Shown here one piece after another: positions 7,915 to 16,897 of a stretch of DNA of 64,000 nt (positions within the stretch are counted from its first letter, which is position 1; every line of letters starts with the position of its first letter). Origin of the DNA: Deltaproteobacteria bacterium (GTDB lineage Bacteria > Myxococcota_A > UBA9160 > UBA6930); the NCBI GenBank assembly GCA_016875395.1, contig VGRF01000013.1, forward strand, positions 1 to 64,000. The letters are read 5' to 3'. A program made the position numbers and the translations under genes. Under the pieces are notes generated by a model. It made no database searches and was not told the DNA's origin. It saw only the letters and a list, made by a program, of their open reading frames with translations.

Positions 7915-8247
7915 ATGAAGAAGCAATGGAGCCTCGAGGCGGCGCGGGAGATGATTCCGGACGTGCGTTCGCGCACGGCGCGTGCGGTCGAGGAAGTGGA
8001 GCGACTCGAGGCGGAGCGGGATGCGCTGCGACCGGGCGCGACGCGCGCGGAGGCCGAGGAGCGCGTGCAGGAGGCGGTGCAGCGCTGGGCGCGCGAGATT
8101 GAGGCGCTCGGGGCGGACGTGAAGGGGCTTTGGCTCGTCGATTTCGATTCTGGCGCGGGTTATTACTGCTGGACCTGGCCCGAGGAAGAGCTCGCCTTCT
8201 TCCACACCTACGAGGAAGGCTTCGGCGGGCGCGCGCGGATTCAGTAG
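7915..8247 (+). CDS. DUF2203 family protein
   Basis: A small soluble protein of 110 residues. The start reads KQWSLEAAREMIPDVRS, followed by a coiled-coil-like helix, then GADVKGLWLVDFDSGAGYY, CWTWPEEELAFFHTYEEGF and GGRARIQ. These match the DUF2203 pattern in order (aromatic-led helix, VKD/VKG, GLVDF, LCW, E-x-x-FxH, GFAGR). Function is unknown. There are two in-frame ATGs; the second (7915) is chosen because GGGGA at 7904-7908 gives it normal spacing, while it would abut the first (7909). Confidence 0.8.
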   Translation: MKKQWSLEAAREMIPDVRSRTARAVEEVERLEAERDALRPGATRAEAEERVQEAVQRWAREIEALGADVKGLWLVDFDSGAGYYCWTWPEEELAFFHTYEEGFGGRARIQ

Positions 8248-8254
8248 TGCGGTG

Positions 8255-8914
8255 TCAGCCCGCGCTCGGGAACAGCGCCGGATACGCGGCGCGCTCGCGC
8301 GCGAGTTGCGCGGAGAAGAGTGGCGTCGCCCACACGTGCTCGAGCAGGGCGCGCAGCTTCGGATGCGCGCTCGCGTCGGGCGCGTAGCCGGCGTAGCGCG
8401 CGTTCGTGAAGGCGGCGGCGAGCGACAGGTCGGCAATCGAGAGCTCGCCGCAGAAGTAGCCGTCGCGCGGCGCGACGGATTCGAGGTACGCGAGCGGCTC
8501 GGGGAGCTCTTCGCGCACGACGCGCGCGACGTTGGCTTCGTCCGTCGGCTGCTTCATGAACACGGGCTTGAACAGCCGCTCGCCGGCGATGGCAGCGAGC
8601 GATAGCGCGAGCTTCGAGTCCGAGAGCTCTTCCAGCCAGCACGCGAACGCGCGCTTCCGAACGTCGTGTGGATACAGCGCGGGCTCGGGGTGGGCGTCCT
8701 CGAGGTAGCGGCAGATCACGCTCGAATCGGGCAGCACGAAGTCGCCGTCGCGCAGCACCGGGATCTTGCGCAGCGGGCTGATGCGCAGGAACTCCTCGCT
8801 CGGGTTCACCACGGGCGAGAGCGGATCCTGCTCGTACGGGATGCGCTTGTGCTCGAGCACGAGCACGACTTTGCGCACGTAAGGGGAGAGCGAGCTGCCG
8901 AAGAGCTCGATCAC
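8255..8914 (-). CDS. Glutathione S-transferase family protein
   Basis: A 219-residue two-domain GST. The thioredoxin-like N-terminal domain starts MIELFGSSLSPYVRKV, with the catalytic-region serines at 7, 8 and 10. It contains the cis-proline segment RKIPVLRDGDFVL and the glutathione gamma-glutamyl contact DSSVICRYLED. The C-terminal helical domain contains GELSIADLSLAAAF, the folding-motif aspartate. The physiological substrate is unknown. It faces the DUF2203 gene tail-to-tail and is followed 16 bases upstream by the end of the DUF3501 gene on the same strand, so it may be the last gene of the rubrerythrin cluster. Confidence 0.9.
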   Translation of the reverse strand: MIELFGSSLSPYVRKVVLVLEHKRIPYEQDPLSPVVNPSEEFLRISPLRKIPVLRDGDFVLPDSSVICRYLEDAHPEPALYPHDVRKRAFACWLEELSDSKLALSLAAIAGERLFKPVFMKQPTDEANVARVVREELPEPLAYLESVAPRDGYFCGELSIADLSLAAAFTNARYAGYAPDASAHPKLRALLEHVWATPLFSAQLARERAAYPALFPSAG

Positions 8915-8930
8915 GGCGACGCCTCCGCGC

Positions 8931-9812
8931 TCACGCGAGGCGCACGACCTCGATGCGCAGCGGCGCGGCGCTCGCGTCGATCACGATGCGCGCGGCGCCT
9001 CCTGCGCGCGCGATCTCGCTCGCGCACTTCTGCGCGAGGGCCATCGCCTCGGCGAGCTGCGCAGGTGGCGTCGCGGCGAAGCCGGGCGCGTTCGCATCGC
9101 GCGCTTCGACGCGCAGGCTGCCGGGCGCCTGCGGGCGCGCGGGCGCGACCACGCGGAAGTGCGTGCGCTCCTCGAGCACGCGGTCGCGGGGCGCCGAGGC
9201 TGCGGCGCGCGCGAAGTCGAGCAGCGGGGCAGGGTCGCCCGTGAGGTCGACGAGCAAGCTCGCGCGCGTCTCGGGCGAGAGCGGTGTGTCGGCCTGACAC
9301 GCGCGGTGGTCGACGCGCAAGCTCACGGGTGTCGCTGCATCGCGGAACGCTGCGACGGCTTCGGGCGCGAGGCGGAAGCGCAGGTAGTGCACGGCCGAGA
9401 TGCGGTCCTCGTCGAGCTGGCGCGTGTCGAACTCGCCGCGCACGTCGTGGGCGCCGACGCGCAGCGCGACGCACTCGTCGATGCCGACCAGCTTGTCGAG
9501 CTCGCTGCGGATCTTCGCCTGCTCGGTGATCTCGATGAACATCGTCGCGCTGAGCTCGCCCGCGGCGGGGATCAGCTCGTTGTAGACCGCCACTTCCTGC
9601 GCGATCGCAGTCGCGTCGCGCGTGCGCTCGACGCGGCACATCTCGAGGATCTGCCAGCGCAGCGTCTCGCGGTCCTCGAACAGAAGCGTGACGCGATCGC
9701 CCACCGCAACGCGGCGTGGCTGCTTGTGCGCGATCACGCGCGCGCGCAGCTCGTCGCGGATCGCCTCGAACGCGTCGAGCGGCGGGATGTCGGCGGGCGT
9801 GAGCGGGTTCAT
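8931..9812 (-). CDS. DUF3501 family protein with C-terminal extension
   Basis: A 293-residue protein. The first about 195 residues follow DUF3501 closely: an N-terminal LDAFEAIRDELRARVIAHK, then VAVGDRVTLLFEDRETLRWQ, GELSATMFIEI, LDKLVGIDE and HYLRFRL. Known family members usually stop near there. This one continues for about 95 residues rich in Ala and Arg, with alternating strand/helix character, and that part resembles nothing I recognise. The family habitually sits beside rubrerythrin and an Fe-S CCG-domain protein, as here, and is thought to take part in oxidative-stress or electron-transfer chemistry. ATGA overlap with the Fe-S gene. Confidence 0.85.
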   Translation of the reverse strand: MNPLTPADIPPLDAFEAIRDELRARVIAHKQPRRVAVGDRVTLLFEDRETLRWQILEMCRVERTRDATAIAQEVAVYNELIPAAGELSATMFIEITEQAKIRSELDKLVGIDECVALRVGAHDVRGEFDTRQLDEDRISAVHYLRFRLAPEAVAAFRDAATPVSLRVDHRACQADTPLSPETRASLLVDLTGDPAPLLDFARAAASAPRDRVLEERTHFRVVAPARPQAPGSLRVEARDANAPGFAATPPAQLAEAMALAQKCASEIARAGGAARIVIDASAAPLRIEVVRLA

Positions 9813-11104
9813 TCGGCGGCGATCCCGTAGGCGTGTCGTAACAACACGATCGGATGCACGGCCTTCTTGTGCAGGCCTTCCTCGATGCGCAGGCCGGAGA
9901 GGGGGCAATCCGTCGCGAAGTGCTCGGCACCGCTCGCGCCGAGCGTGTCGAGCAGCTTCTTCGCCACCTGCAGCGAGGCGTCGTGGAACTTCGCCTGCAT
10001 GCCCCACGTTCCGTCCACGCCCGAGCAGGCGTCGATCAGCGTGACCTCGTCGGCGACGAGCCTCAGCACGTCGCGCGAACGGAAGCCGATGTTCTGCGCG
10101 CGCAGATGGCACGGCGCGTGGTAGGCGACGTGGCCGAGCTTGTGCTGGAAGTCGCGCTTCAGCTTCTTCGCGCGCGCGAGCTCGACCACGTACTCCATCA
10201 GATCGCGCGTCGCGGCCGCGACTCTCTGCGCGGCGTCGCCCGGAACGAGCTTCGGGTACTCGTGCTTGAGCATCAGCGAGCAGGAAGGGCCAGGCGCGAC
10301 GATCGTGGCGCCCGCCTCCACGAGCGGCAGCAAGTCCGCGACGTTCTGCGCCGCGTTGCGCCGCGCGCTGTCGAGGTCGCCCACGTCGGTGAACGGCATG
10401 CCGCAGCAGCGCTCGTAGGCGACGTCGACGCGTACGCCCGAGTGCTCGAGCACGGCGACCGCGCTGCGCGCGGCGACCGGGTCGCTGTAGTTCACGAAGC
10501 AGGTCGTGAACAACACGGCGCGCCCGTTCTCGCCCGAGCCCTTCGCGCCGCCGCGGCGCTTCCACCAGCGGTCGGCGGTCTCGAAGTAGTAGCTCGGCTG
10601 CACCCAGTCGCGGTGGATGCCGACGGTCTTCTCCATCGCGATGCGCGAGAGCCGGTTCGTGTTGGCGAAGTTCATCAGCGGCGGCGCGAGCGAGGCGACT
10701 TTCCCTAACAGGTCAGTCTGCGTCGTGAGCTTGCGCGCGAGCGGTACGCCGTCGCGCTTCGCGCGGGCCTGCTGGTGGCGGCGCATCAGCAAGGGGAAGT
10801 CGATGTCCCACTCGTGCGGCGTGGTCGGCGTGTAGGGGCAGTGGTTGTAACAGAGCTTGCAGTGGTAACAGAGCTCGTTCACCGCATCGAAGCCGGCCAT
10901 CGTGACGCCGGCGATCTCGTGCTCGGTCGCGTCGATCAGGTCGAAAAGCTTCGGAAACGAGGGGCAAAGCGGCAGACAGCGGCGGCACTGGTGGCACACC
11001 TCGCCCGCGCGGCGCAGCTCCTTCTCGACCTTCGCCAGATCGGCGAAGTCGGGGTCGTCGTAGGAAAGCGAGGTGCTCGGGCGTTCGGGGAGATCGACTT
11101 TCAA
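9809..11104 (-). CDS. Fe-S oxidoreductase, HdrD/GlpC-like
   Basis: A 431-residue protein with two 4Fe-4S ferredoxin motifs near the N-terminus (CHQCRRCLPLCP and CYHCKLCYNHCP). Two CCG-type cysteine-rich regions follow (ERCCGMPF; then YHAPCHLRAQNIG with DACSGVDGTWG). This is the architecture of GlpC or heterodisulfide-reductase D-type subunits, which pass electrons through Fe-S clusters. No flavin subunit is adjacent; the partners are rubrerythrin and DUF3501. The start is TTG at 11104, supported by GGAG six bases upstream. A terminator-like hairpin lies between this gene and rubrerythrin. Confidence 0.9.
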   Translation of the reverse strand: MKVDLPERPSTSLSYDDPDFADLAKVEKELRRAGEVCHQCRRCLPLCPSFPKLFDLIDATEHEIAGVTMAGFDAVNELCYHCKLCYNHCPYTPTTPHEWDIDFPLLMRRHQQARAKRDGVPLARKLTTQTDLLGKVASLAPPLMNFANTNRLSRIAMEKTVGIHRDWVQPSYYFETADRWWKRRGGAKGSGENGRAVLFTTCFVNYSDPVAARSAVAVLEHSGVRVDVAYERCCGMPFTDVGDLDSARRNAAQNVADLLPLVEAGATIVAPGPSCSLMLKHEYPKLVPGDAAQRVAAATRDLMEYVVELARAKKLKRDFQHKLGHVAYHAPCHLRAQNIGFRSRDVLRLVADEVTLIDACSGVDGTWGMQAKFHDASLQVAKKLLDTLGASGAEHFATDCPLSGLRIEEGLHKKAVHPIVLLRHAYGIAAE

Positions 11105-11143
11105 CGGCGGCTCCGGGTTGTTAGGAGAACGACAGCGAGAGAA

Positions 11144-11182
11144 AAGCAGGGGTGAGGCTCACCAGGAACCTCACCCCTGCTT
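11144..11182 (-). terminator. Rho-independent terminator after rubrerythrin
   Basis: Perfect 14-base arms 11144-11157 and 11169-11182 with an 11-base loop. Read on the minus strand the stem is followed by TTTTCTCTC, a reasonable U-tract. It lies between the rubrerythrin stop and the TTG start of the Fe-S gene, so it would end or attenuate the rubrerythrin message before the two downstream genes. Confidence 0.75.
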
Positions 11183-11277
11183 GGAACGAGGCCGCCTCGA
11201 GCAGCCCAACCTCGAGTGCGCGATCACCGCACAGCGAAGGTCCGAGCACATCGAGGCAGCTGTGCGAGCTTCGCTTG

Positions 11278-11703
<426 letters not shown>

Positions 11704-11794
11704 GAAACCCTCCTGTGGCGTGTGAGAAAGCGAAGGCGCGCAGCATATGGCAGGGCGCGAAAGGGGCCTAGAGGCGCGGCGCGAATCGTCACGA

Positions 11795-11883
11795 AGGTGT
11801 CTGATGCCGGCGCTACGGAAGATCGCAGCGCCGGAGTCGGAGACCTTCGCTGCGAGAAGCCGCAGCGCGGGCGTCAGACACCT
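11795..11883. repeat. Three-stem inverted-repeat element
   Basis: Outer arms 11795-11808 and 11870-11883 pair over 14 positions with one G-T wobble (arms begin AGGTGTCTGA and end TCAGACACCT). Inside are two separate 7-bp hairpins: 11808-11814 with 11827-11833, and 11848-11854 with 11861-11867. It sits between the end of the CoA-transferase gene and the start region of rubrerythrin, both on the minus strand. It could be a REP-like dispersed element, a structured RNA or a terminator without a U-tract. No second full copy was seen in this window. Confidence 0.6.
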
Positions 11884-11899
11884 CGGCTGCGGTGCGCGC

Positions 11900-13129
11900 T
11901 CAAACCACGCCGCTCTTCTTCAGCTCTGCGCGCTCGCTCGCATCGACGCCGAGCTCCGCGAGAATCTCCTCGTTGTGCGCGCCGATGGCTGGCGCGCCGC
12001 TGCGCACGCGCACCGGCGTGCGCGAGAACTTCGCGGCGGGGCCGACGACGGGGATGCGCGGGTTCCCCTCGACCGTCGTGGCCTGGAGCATCTCGCGGTC
12101 CGCGACGTGCGGGTCGCGCGCCGCTTCCGCGTAGGTGCGCACCGGCGCGATCGGCAGGCCCTCGGCGAGCAGCGCAGCTTCGGCCTCGGCGACGGTGCGC
12201 TCTGCCATCCAGTCCGCCACGAGCGCGTCGACCTGCGCGCGCCGCGCGAGACGCGCCGCCGTGGTCGCGTAGCCCGGGTCGTCCGCGAGCTCGGGGCGAC
12301 CGAGTACGCGCGCGAGACGCTTCCAGTGCGCGTCGACGAGCACGCCCACCATCGCGCTGCCGTCGCGGCACTTGTAGACGTTCGCAGGCGCGGCGATGCG
12401 GAACTGGTTGCCGAGCCGCGGCAGCTCCACGTCCATCGCACCGAGCGTCAAGTAGCCCGTGCTCTGGAAGAGGATCGAGTCGAGCAGCGAGATGTCGACG
12501 TGCTGTCCCTCGCCGGTGCGATCGCGGTGGCGCAGCGCGGCCATCGCGCCGAGTGCGGCGTGGAGCCCTGACAAGTCGTCGCCGATGAACGTCGGAGCCT
12601 TCACCGGCTCGCCGTCGGGCGAGCCGTTCAGCGAGATGAAGCCGCTCGCCGCCTGCGCGAGTGGGTCGTAGCCGGCGCGGTCGTGATCGCGGCCGTACTG
12701 CCCGAAGCCGCTGATCGAGACGAGGATCAGGTCGTGCTTGCGCGCGCGCAGCTCGCGGTAGCCCACGCCCCAGCCATCGAGCGCACCGGGGCGGAAGTTC
12801 TCGATCACGATGTCGGAGCGCCCGCACAGGTCGAGGAAGATCTCGCGCCCGCGCGGTGCGTGCAGATCGAGCGTGAGGCTGCGCTTGTTACGGTTCAGCG
12901 TGGCCTGCATGAACGACACGGGCGGGTTCGTGCCCGGGAGCAGCGGCGGCGAGCGCCGCGCGACTTCACCTGCGGGATGCTCGACCTTGATCACGTCGGC
13001 GCCGAAGTCGGCGAGGATGCAGCCCGCCATCGGCCCGGCCCAAGTCGTCGTGAACTCGACGATGCGCACCCCAGCGAGCGGCCCCGCGATGTCGCTGCGG
13101 GCTTCGCGGTAGAACTCGGACTTCTGCAT
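11900..13129 (-). CDS. CaiB/BaiF family CoA transferase
   Basis: A 409-residue class III CoA transferase, which moves CoA between an acyl-CoA and a free carboxylic acid through an aspartyl-CoA anhydride. It has the N-terminal GVRIVEFTTTWAGPMAG, DFGADVIKVEHP, NRNKRSLTLDL, ENFRPGALDGWG and AGYDPLAQAASGF, the latter carrying the probable catalytic Asp. Length and motif order are normal; the substrate is unknown (carnitine, bile-acid or aromatic-acid type). The ATG at 13129 has GAGG five bases upstream. A 73-base gap separates it from the HEAT-repeat gene on the same strand. Confidence 0.92.
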   Translation of the reverse strand: MQKSEFYREARSDIAGPLAGVRIVEFTTTWAGPMAGCILADFGADVIKVEHPAGEVARRSPPLLPGTNPPVSFMQATLNRNKRSLTLDLHAPRGREIFLDLCGRSDIVIENFRPGALDGWGVGYRELRARKHDLILVSISGFGQYGRDHDRAGYDPLAQAASGFISLNGSPDGEPVKAPTFIGDDLSGLHAALGAMAALRHRDRTGEGQHVDISLLDSILFQSTGYLTLGAMDVELPRLGNQFRIAAPANVYKCRDGSAMVGVLVDAHWKRLARVLGRPELADDPGYATTAARLARRAQVDALVADWMAERTVAEAEAALLAEGLPIAPVRTYAEAARDPHVADREMLQATTVEGNPRIPVVGPAAKFSRTPVRVRSGAPAIGAHNEEILAELGVDASERAELKKSGVV

Positions 13130-13202
13130 GTGCACCTCGTTCGGCGTGAGCGGGCGATAGCGGACGAAGGCGCACGCACGCGAGGCCCCGCGTGCCGTTC
13201 GC

Positions 13203-14033
13203 CTACGTGCGCCCCGCGCCTCGGTCTCCCGCAGCGAGCCGCGCGAGCGCGCGCTCCGCCGCGCGGCGCAGGTCCGCGTCGGCGTTCTTGGCAGCGGCCG
13301 CGGCTTCGAGTTGGTCGCGCGCATCGGGCGGGATGCACCGCGGGTCACGCGCGCCGAGCTCACCGAGCGCCAGCGCCGCGAGGCGCCGCGAGGCCGCGTC
13401 GGCATCGCTCGCGAGCACGCGCACGAGCTGCCCGCCCACTCGCGCGGGCGGGCTCCAGAGCGCAGCCATCGCGGTGAGCGCGGCGCGGCGCACGTGCACG
13501 TCGCGGTCGCGCGCCGCTTCGAGCAGCGCGTCGGCGGCCTCGGGGCGCTCGGGCGCGAGCTCCCGCAGCGCGAAGGTCGCCATGCGGCGCACGAGCGGGC
13601 TCTCGCCCGTGCGCGCGAGGCCCGTGAGGAGCGGGAAGACTTCGCCGTGCACGCGGCCCGCATCGACCAAGAGGCGCGCCGCTGCCCAGCGCACGTCGCC
13701 GTCGGGGCTGCCGAGCGCTTCCACCAGCGCGGGCAGAAGCCGAGGTCCGGGAGGCGCGATGCGCGCGAGCGTGAACGCCGCGGCGAAGCGGCGCGCGGGC
13801 TCGTTGCCGTGCAGCGCGGCGCGCAGGCCGGGGTCGACGTCGCCGTGCTTGCGGCCGATCTCGACGAGCGCGTCCGAGGCCGCGCGCGAGACCGCCTTCA
13901 CGGGATCGCCGAGCGCCGCGCACAGCGCCTCGGTGAAGAGCGTCGCCGCCGGGTCGCTCGCGGCCGCGATGCAGGCCGCGCGCCGCTCGTTCGGATCCGC
14001 GCTGGCGAGCCCTAACAAGACCGGGTGCGTCAC
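13203..14033 (-). CDS. HEAT-repeat protein
   Basis: About 276 residues made almost wholly of HEAT/armadillo-like helical repeats with recurring patterns such as VRWAAARLLVDAG, VRRMATFALRELA and VRRAALTAMAAL. Such repeats form a solenoid for protein binding; no catalytic part is visible. The GTG at 14033 overlaps the stop of the upstream hydrolase as GTGA; a GTG at 14045 is also possible. It lies between a metallo-hydrolase and the CoA-transferase, suggesting one transcript. Confidence 0.8.
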   Translation of the reverse strand: MTHPVLLGLASADPNERRAACIAAASDPAATLFTEALCAALGDPVKAVSRAASDALVEIGRKHGDVDPGLRAALHGNEPARRFAAAFTLARIAPPGPRLLPALVEALGSPDGDVRWAAARLLVDAGRVHGEVFPLLTGLARTGESPLVRRMATFALRELAPERPEAADALLEAARDRDVHVRRAALTAMAALWSPPARVGGQLVRVLASDADAASRRLAALALGELGARDPRCIPPDARDQLEAAAAAKNADADLRRAAERALARLAAGDRGAGRT

Positions 14034-14932
14034 ACCCGCTGCCACTTCGCGTCGAGGTCGCTCGCGGCGCCGTCGCGCGAGGCGCGCTTCTCGCGCACGA
14101 GCTTGCGCAGATGCTGGATCACCGACTGCGCCGCCGCTGCGTGCAGCGCCGCCGGATACGCCGCGTACACGACCTGCACGATCTCCATAGCGCGCGACGG
14201 CCCGCGCTCCAGCGCGTCGAGAATCTGCCCCTCGCGCTCGCCGCGATGCGCGATGTACTCGCGCAGCTTCGCGGCGCCGTGCTCGATCACCGGCCCGTGC
14301 GCCGGGTAGATGCGGCGCGGCTCTTCCGCGAGCAGGCGGTCGAGCGAGCGCATGTAGTCGCCGAGGTCGCCGCTCTCGGCGGGGATGACGGTCGTTCCGA
14401 CCCCTAACACATTGTCGCCGCTGAACAGCGCGCGCTCTTCTTCGAGGATGAAGTTGAGGTGGTCCGGAGCGTGGCCCGGCGCGTGAATCGCGCGCAGCGT
14501 GGCGCCCTCGGCGCGCACGATGTCGCCCGGAGCGAGCGGCTCGAGCGCGAGGTCGCCGTAGGGCCCATCGAAGAGAGCGCTAGGCATCTTGCGCACGCGC
14601 AACTTCCCGAAGCGTGACATCACCGAGCGCACGCCGCCGATGTGATCGGGGTGGCCGTGCGTGCACACGATCTCGGCGATGCGCTCGCAGCCGCTGCGCT
14701 GCATCGCCTGCTCGAGCACCGGCAGGAACTTCTCTTCGCCTTGCCCGGGGTCGATCAGCAGCCGCGCTTTCCCCGTGCCCACGAGGTACGCGTTCGTGCC
14801 CGGGCCGGTGAACATGCTCGGGTTCTGCCCGAGCGCGACGGTCACGCGCGGCGACCAGACGCCCACGTCGGGCATTTTCATCCCGAGCATCACCTGCGGA
14901 GCGGGAGCCTGCGGCGCGGCGGCATTCGACAT
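14030..14932 (-). CDS. Metallo-beta-lactamase-fold hydrolase (LACTB2-like)
   Basis: A 300-residue protein with the metal-binding motif THGHPDHIGG (H92, H94, D96, H97), the later ligand histidines in IHAPGHAPDHL and the metal-bridging aspartate in FSGDNVLG, then YPAHGPVI. A C-terminal winged-helix-like region (about 230-300) is typical of the LACTB2/RBBP9-neighbour group of ribonuclease or thioesterase-like enzymes; the exact substrate is unknown. The ATG at 14932 is used because the upstream in-frame part reads into the intergenic region shared with the divergent haloperoxidase. Confidence 0.87.
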   Translation of the reverse strand: MSNAAAPQAPAPQVMLGMKMPDVGVWSPRVTVALGQNPSMFTGPGTNAYLVGTGKARLLIDPGQGEEKFLPVLEQAMQRSGCERIAEIVCTHGHPDHIGGVRSVMSRFGKLRVRKMPSALFDGPYGDLALEPLAPGDIVRAEGATLRAIHAPGHAPDHLNFILEEERALFSGDNVLGVGTTVIPAESGDLGDYMRSLDRLLAEEPRRIYPAHGPVIEHGAAKLREYIAHRGEREGQILDALERGPSRAMEIVQVVYAAYPAALHAAAAQSVIQHLRKLVREKRASRDGAASDLDAKWQRV

Positions 14933-15062
14933 GGCGGCGATTCTATGTGGAGAGCCGACGGAAGGCTCGATCTCGCCCAAACGGGGGAGCCCAACTGCTC
15001 GCATCTCCGTCAATTCATGCAAGTGCGTGTCTGTTGCCCATCGAGCCGGAGTAGCTTGCTCC

Positions 15063-15084
15063 GACGTGGCGTTAATGCCACGTC
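15063..15084. promoter_or_regulatory. Inverted repeat upstream of haloperoxidase gene, possible operator
   Basis: GACGTGGC (15063-15070) and GCCACGTC (15077-15084) are perfect 8-base arms around GTTAAT. The site is 20 bases before the haloperoxidase start, inside the divergent intergenic region. Arms of this size and spacing suit a dimeric regulator; alternatively it is a leader hairpin. No clear -35/-10 pair could be assigned. Confidence 0.4.
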
Positions 15085-15103
15085 ACCAATCGAGGAAGCT
15101 GAC

Positions 15104-16768
15104 GTGAGCGAGCGCAGGGAATCCGATCAGGCTGAAGCGGGAATCATTTCACGACGAGGGTTCTTGGGCGGCGTGAGCGCGATCGCAGCCGCGGCCGCGG
15201 TGGTGGGGCCGAGCGCAGCCGCCGACGCTGGCGCAGCGGGACCCGGCACACCGCTCGCGAACGTGGCGGCGCGACGCCGGCGCGCGAACTCGCTGCGCGT
15301 GAGCGCGGCGCGCAGACATCTGCTCGCGCCGCTGACCGTGCAGGCCACGAACGGCGACGAAGCCCGCTACGGCGACTTCCGCGCGAGCTACTCCAAGGGG
15401 CTCCCGCACAACGCGCTCGGCGAGGTCGACCCGGCAGCGTTCGCCGCGCTTCAGGTCGCTGGCAACGCGACGAATGGCGCGGGATACGAGCTGATTCCCC
15501 TGGGCGGAGCGCGCAAGCAGGTCAGCCCGCAGGCTTGTCTCTCGTACGAGCTTTCGGGCATCGACGGGCAGGACACGCGCATTGCGCCGCCGCCGACGTT
15601 CGCGAGCGCGGACCAAGCCACTGAAATGCTCGAGGTCTACTGGCAGGCGCTCACCCGCGACGTGCCCTACCGCGTGTACGACCTCGACTCGACCGTCGCG
15701 GATGCGGTGGACGAGCTCAACGCGGTCAGCGTACGCATCGGCACCGGCGCCACGGTCACGCCCGGAAATCTCTTCCGAGGCGAGACGCCCGGCGACCTGA
15801 TCGGGCCGTACATCAGCCAGTTCCTCTGGTTGCCCGTGCCTTACGGGCCGACCCGAATCGATCAGCGCTACGCCCAGCCGAATCCCGAAGACTTCATGAC
15901 GAGCTACGGCGAGTGGCTCGCCATCCAAAACGGGGTCAACCCGACGCGGACGCTCACCTTCGGGCCGGGCGTCTACATCCACGACAATCGCACCCTCGGC
16001 GAGTGGGTACGGGTCGACGTCTCCTTCCAGGGCCCCCTGAATGCGGCGTTGATCTGCCTCGGCTTCGGTGGCGCGGCGCTGTCGCCGACCAACCCGTACC
16101 GCTCGCTCGCGAAGCAAGCTGCGTTCGCGAACTTCGGCGGCCCGGAGATTCTGCACCTCGTGACGATGTCGGCGCGCGCTGCGCTCGTCGGCGCGTGGTT
16201 CCAGAAGTGGTCGTGCCATCGCTGGCTGCGCCCGGAAGCCTTCGCGGGCCGCGTCCACAACCAGGTGACCGGCGTGAAGGACTACGGCATCCACCCCGAC
16301 GCCACGAGCTCGGAGGCTGTCCTCCGGCTGCTGTCGGCGAACGGCACGGCGCTGCTGCCGCTCGCGTTCCCGGAGGGCTCGCCGACGCATCCTTCGTTCC
16401 CGGCGGGCCACGCCGCGATCGCTGGCGCGGGCTCGACGATGCTGAAGGCGCTCTTCGACGAGAACTTCGTGATTCCGAATCCGGTGGAAGCGAGCGCGGA
16501 CGGCAGCACGCTCGACCCGTACGCGGGCACGCTCACGCTCGGGAACGAGTTCAACAAGCTCGCGGCGAACATCGCGATCGGACGCGACGCGGCGGGCGTG
16601 CACTACCGGGCGGACGGCGTCGATGGCATGGCGCTCGGTGAACAGATCGCGATCGGAATCCTGCAGGACTACTCGGTGACCCACAGCGAGGAGTTCGCAG
16701 GGTTCCGCTTCACGCGCTTCGACGGCGTGAGGATCCAGATTCGAAACGGTGCCGTTTCGATCCTGTGA
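15104..16768 (+). CDS. Vanadium-dependent haloperoxidase (PAP2 superfamily), Tat-exported
   Basis: A 554-residue protein with a twin-arginine signal near residues 17-40 (SRRGFLGG followed by an Ala-rich hydrophobic run). The C-terminal half holds the vanadate site: KWSCHRWLRPEAF (Lys and Arg contacts), HPSFPAGHAAIAGA (acid-base His) and IGRDAAGVHYRADG (Arg plus the vanadate-ligating His). The family oxidises halides with hydrogen peroxide; which halide cannot be told from sequence. The GTG at 15104 has GAGGAAG upstream. It is followed by a strong terminator, then the FG-GAP gene. Confidence 0.92.
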   Translation: MSERRESDQAEAGIISRRGFLGGVSAIAAAAAVVGPSAAADAGAAGPGTPLANVAARRRRANSLRVSAARRHLLAPLTVQATNGDEARYGDFRASYSKGLPHNALGEVDPAAFAALQVAGNATNGAGYELIPLGGARKQVSPQACLSYELSGIDGQDTRIAPPPTFASADQATEMLEVYWQALTRDVPYRVYDLDSTVADAVDELNAVSVRIGTGATVTPGNLFRGETPGDLIGPYISQFLWLPVPYGPTRIDQRYAQPNPEDFMTSYGEWLAIQNGVNPTRTLTFGPGVYIHDNRTLGEWVRVDVSFQGPLNAALICLGFGGAALSPTNPYRSLAKQAAFANFGGPEILHLVTMSARAALVGAWFQKWSCHRWLRPEAFAGRVHNQVTGVKDYGIHPDATSSEAVLRLLSANGTALLPLAFPEGSPTHPSFPAGHAAIAGAGSTMLKALFDENFVIPNPVEASADGSTLDPYAGTLTLGNEFNKLAANIAIGRDAAGVHYRADGVDGMALGEQIAIGILQDYSVTHSEEFAGFRFTRFDGVRIQIRNGAVSIL

Positions 16769-16781
16769 GGTGACGTTCGCG

Positions 16782-16822
16782 GCGACCGGCGAGCGAACGG
16801 TCGCTCGCCGGTCGCTCGTTTT
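16782..16822 (+). terminator. Rho-independent terminator of haloperoxidase gene
   Basis: A perfect 15-base stem (16782-16796 with 16801-16815), tetraloop ACGG, followed by TCGTTTT. It starts 14 bases after the haloperoxidase stop. It is one of the clearest terminators in the window. Confidence 0.88.
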
Positions 16823-16897
16823 GTGGCAGAGCGTGCGACCCAAGTGAGGCCGAGGGGCCACCCACACAGCCACGAAGCAACTTCAGAAAGGGATCCC

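Noticed and set aside
7596-7976. Possible 126-residue minus-strand gene between mlaD and DUF2203
   Set aside because: No Shine-Dalgarno or domain; it overlaps the terminator hairpin and the start of the DUF2203 gene on the other strand.
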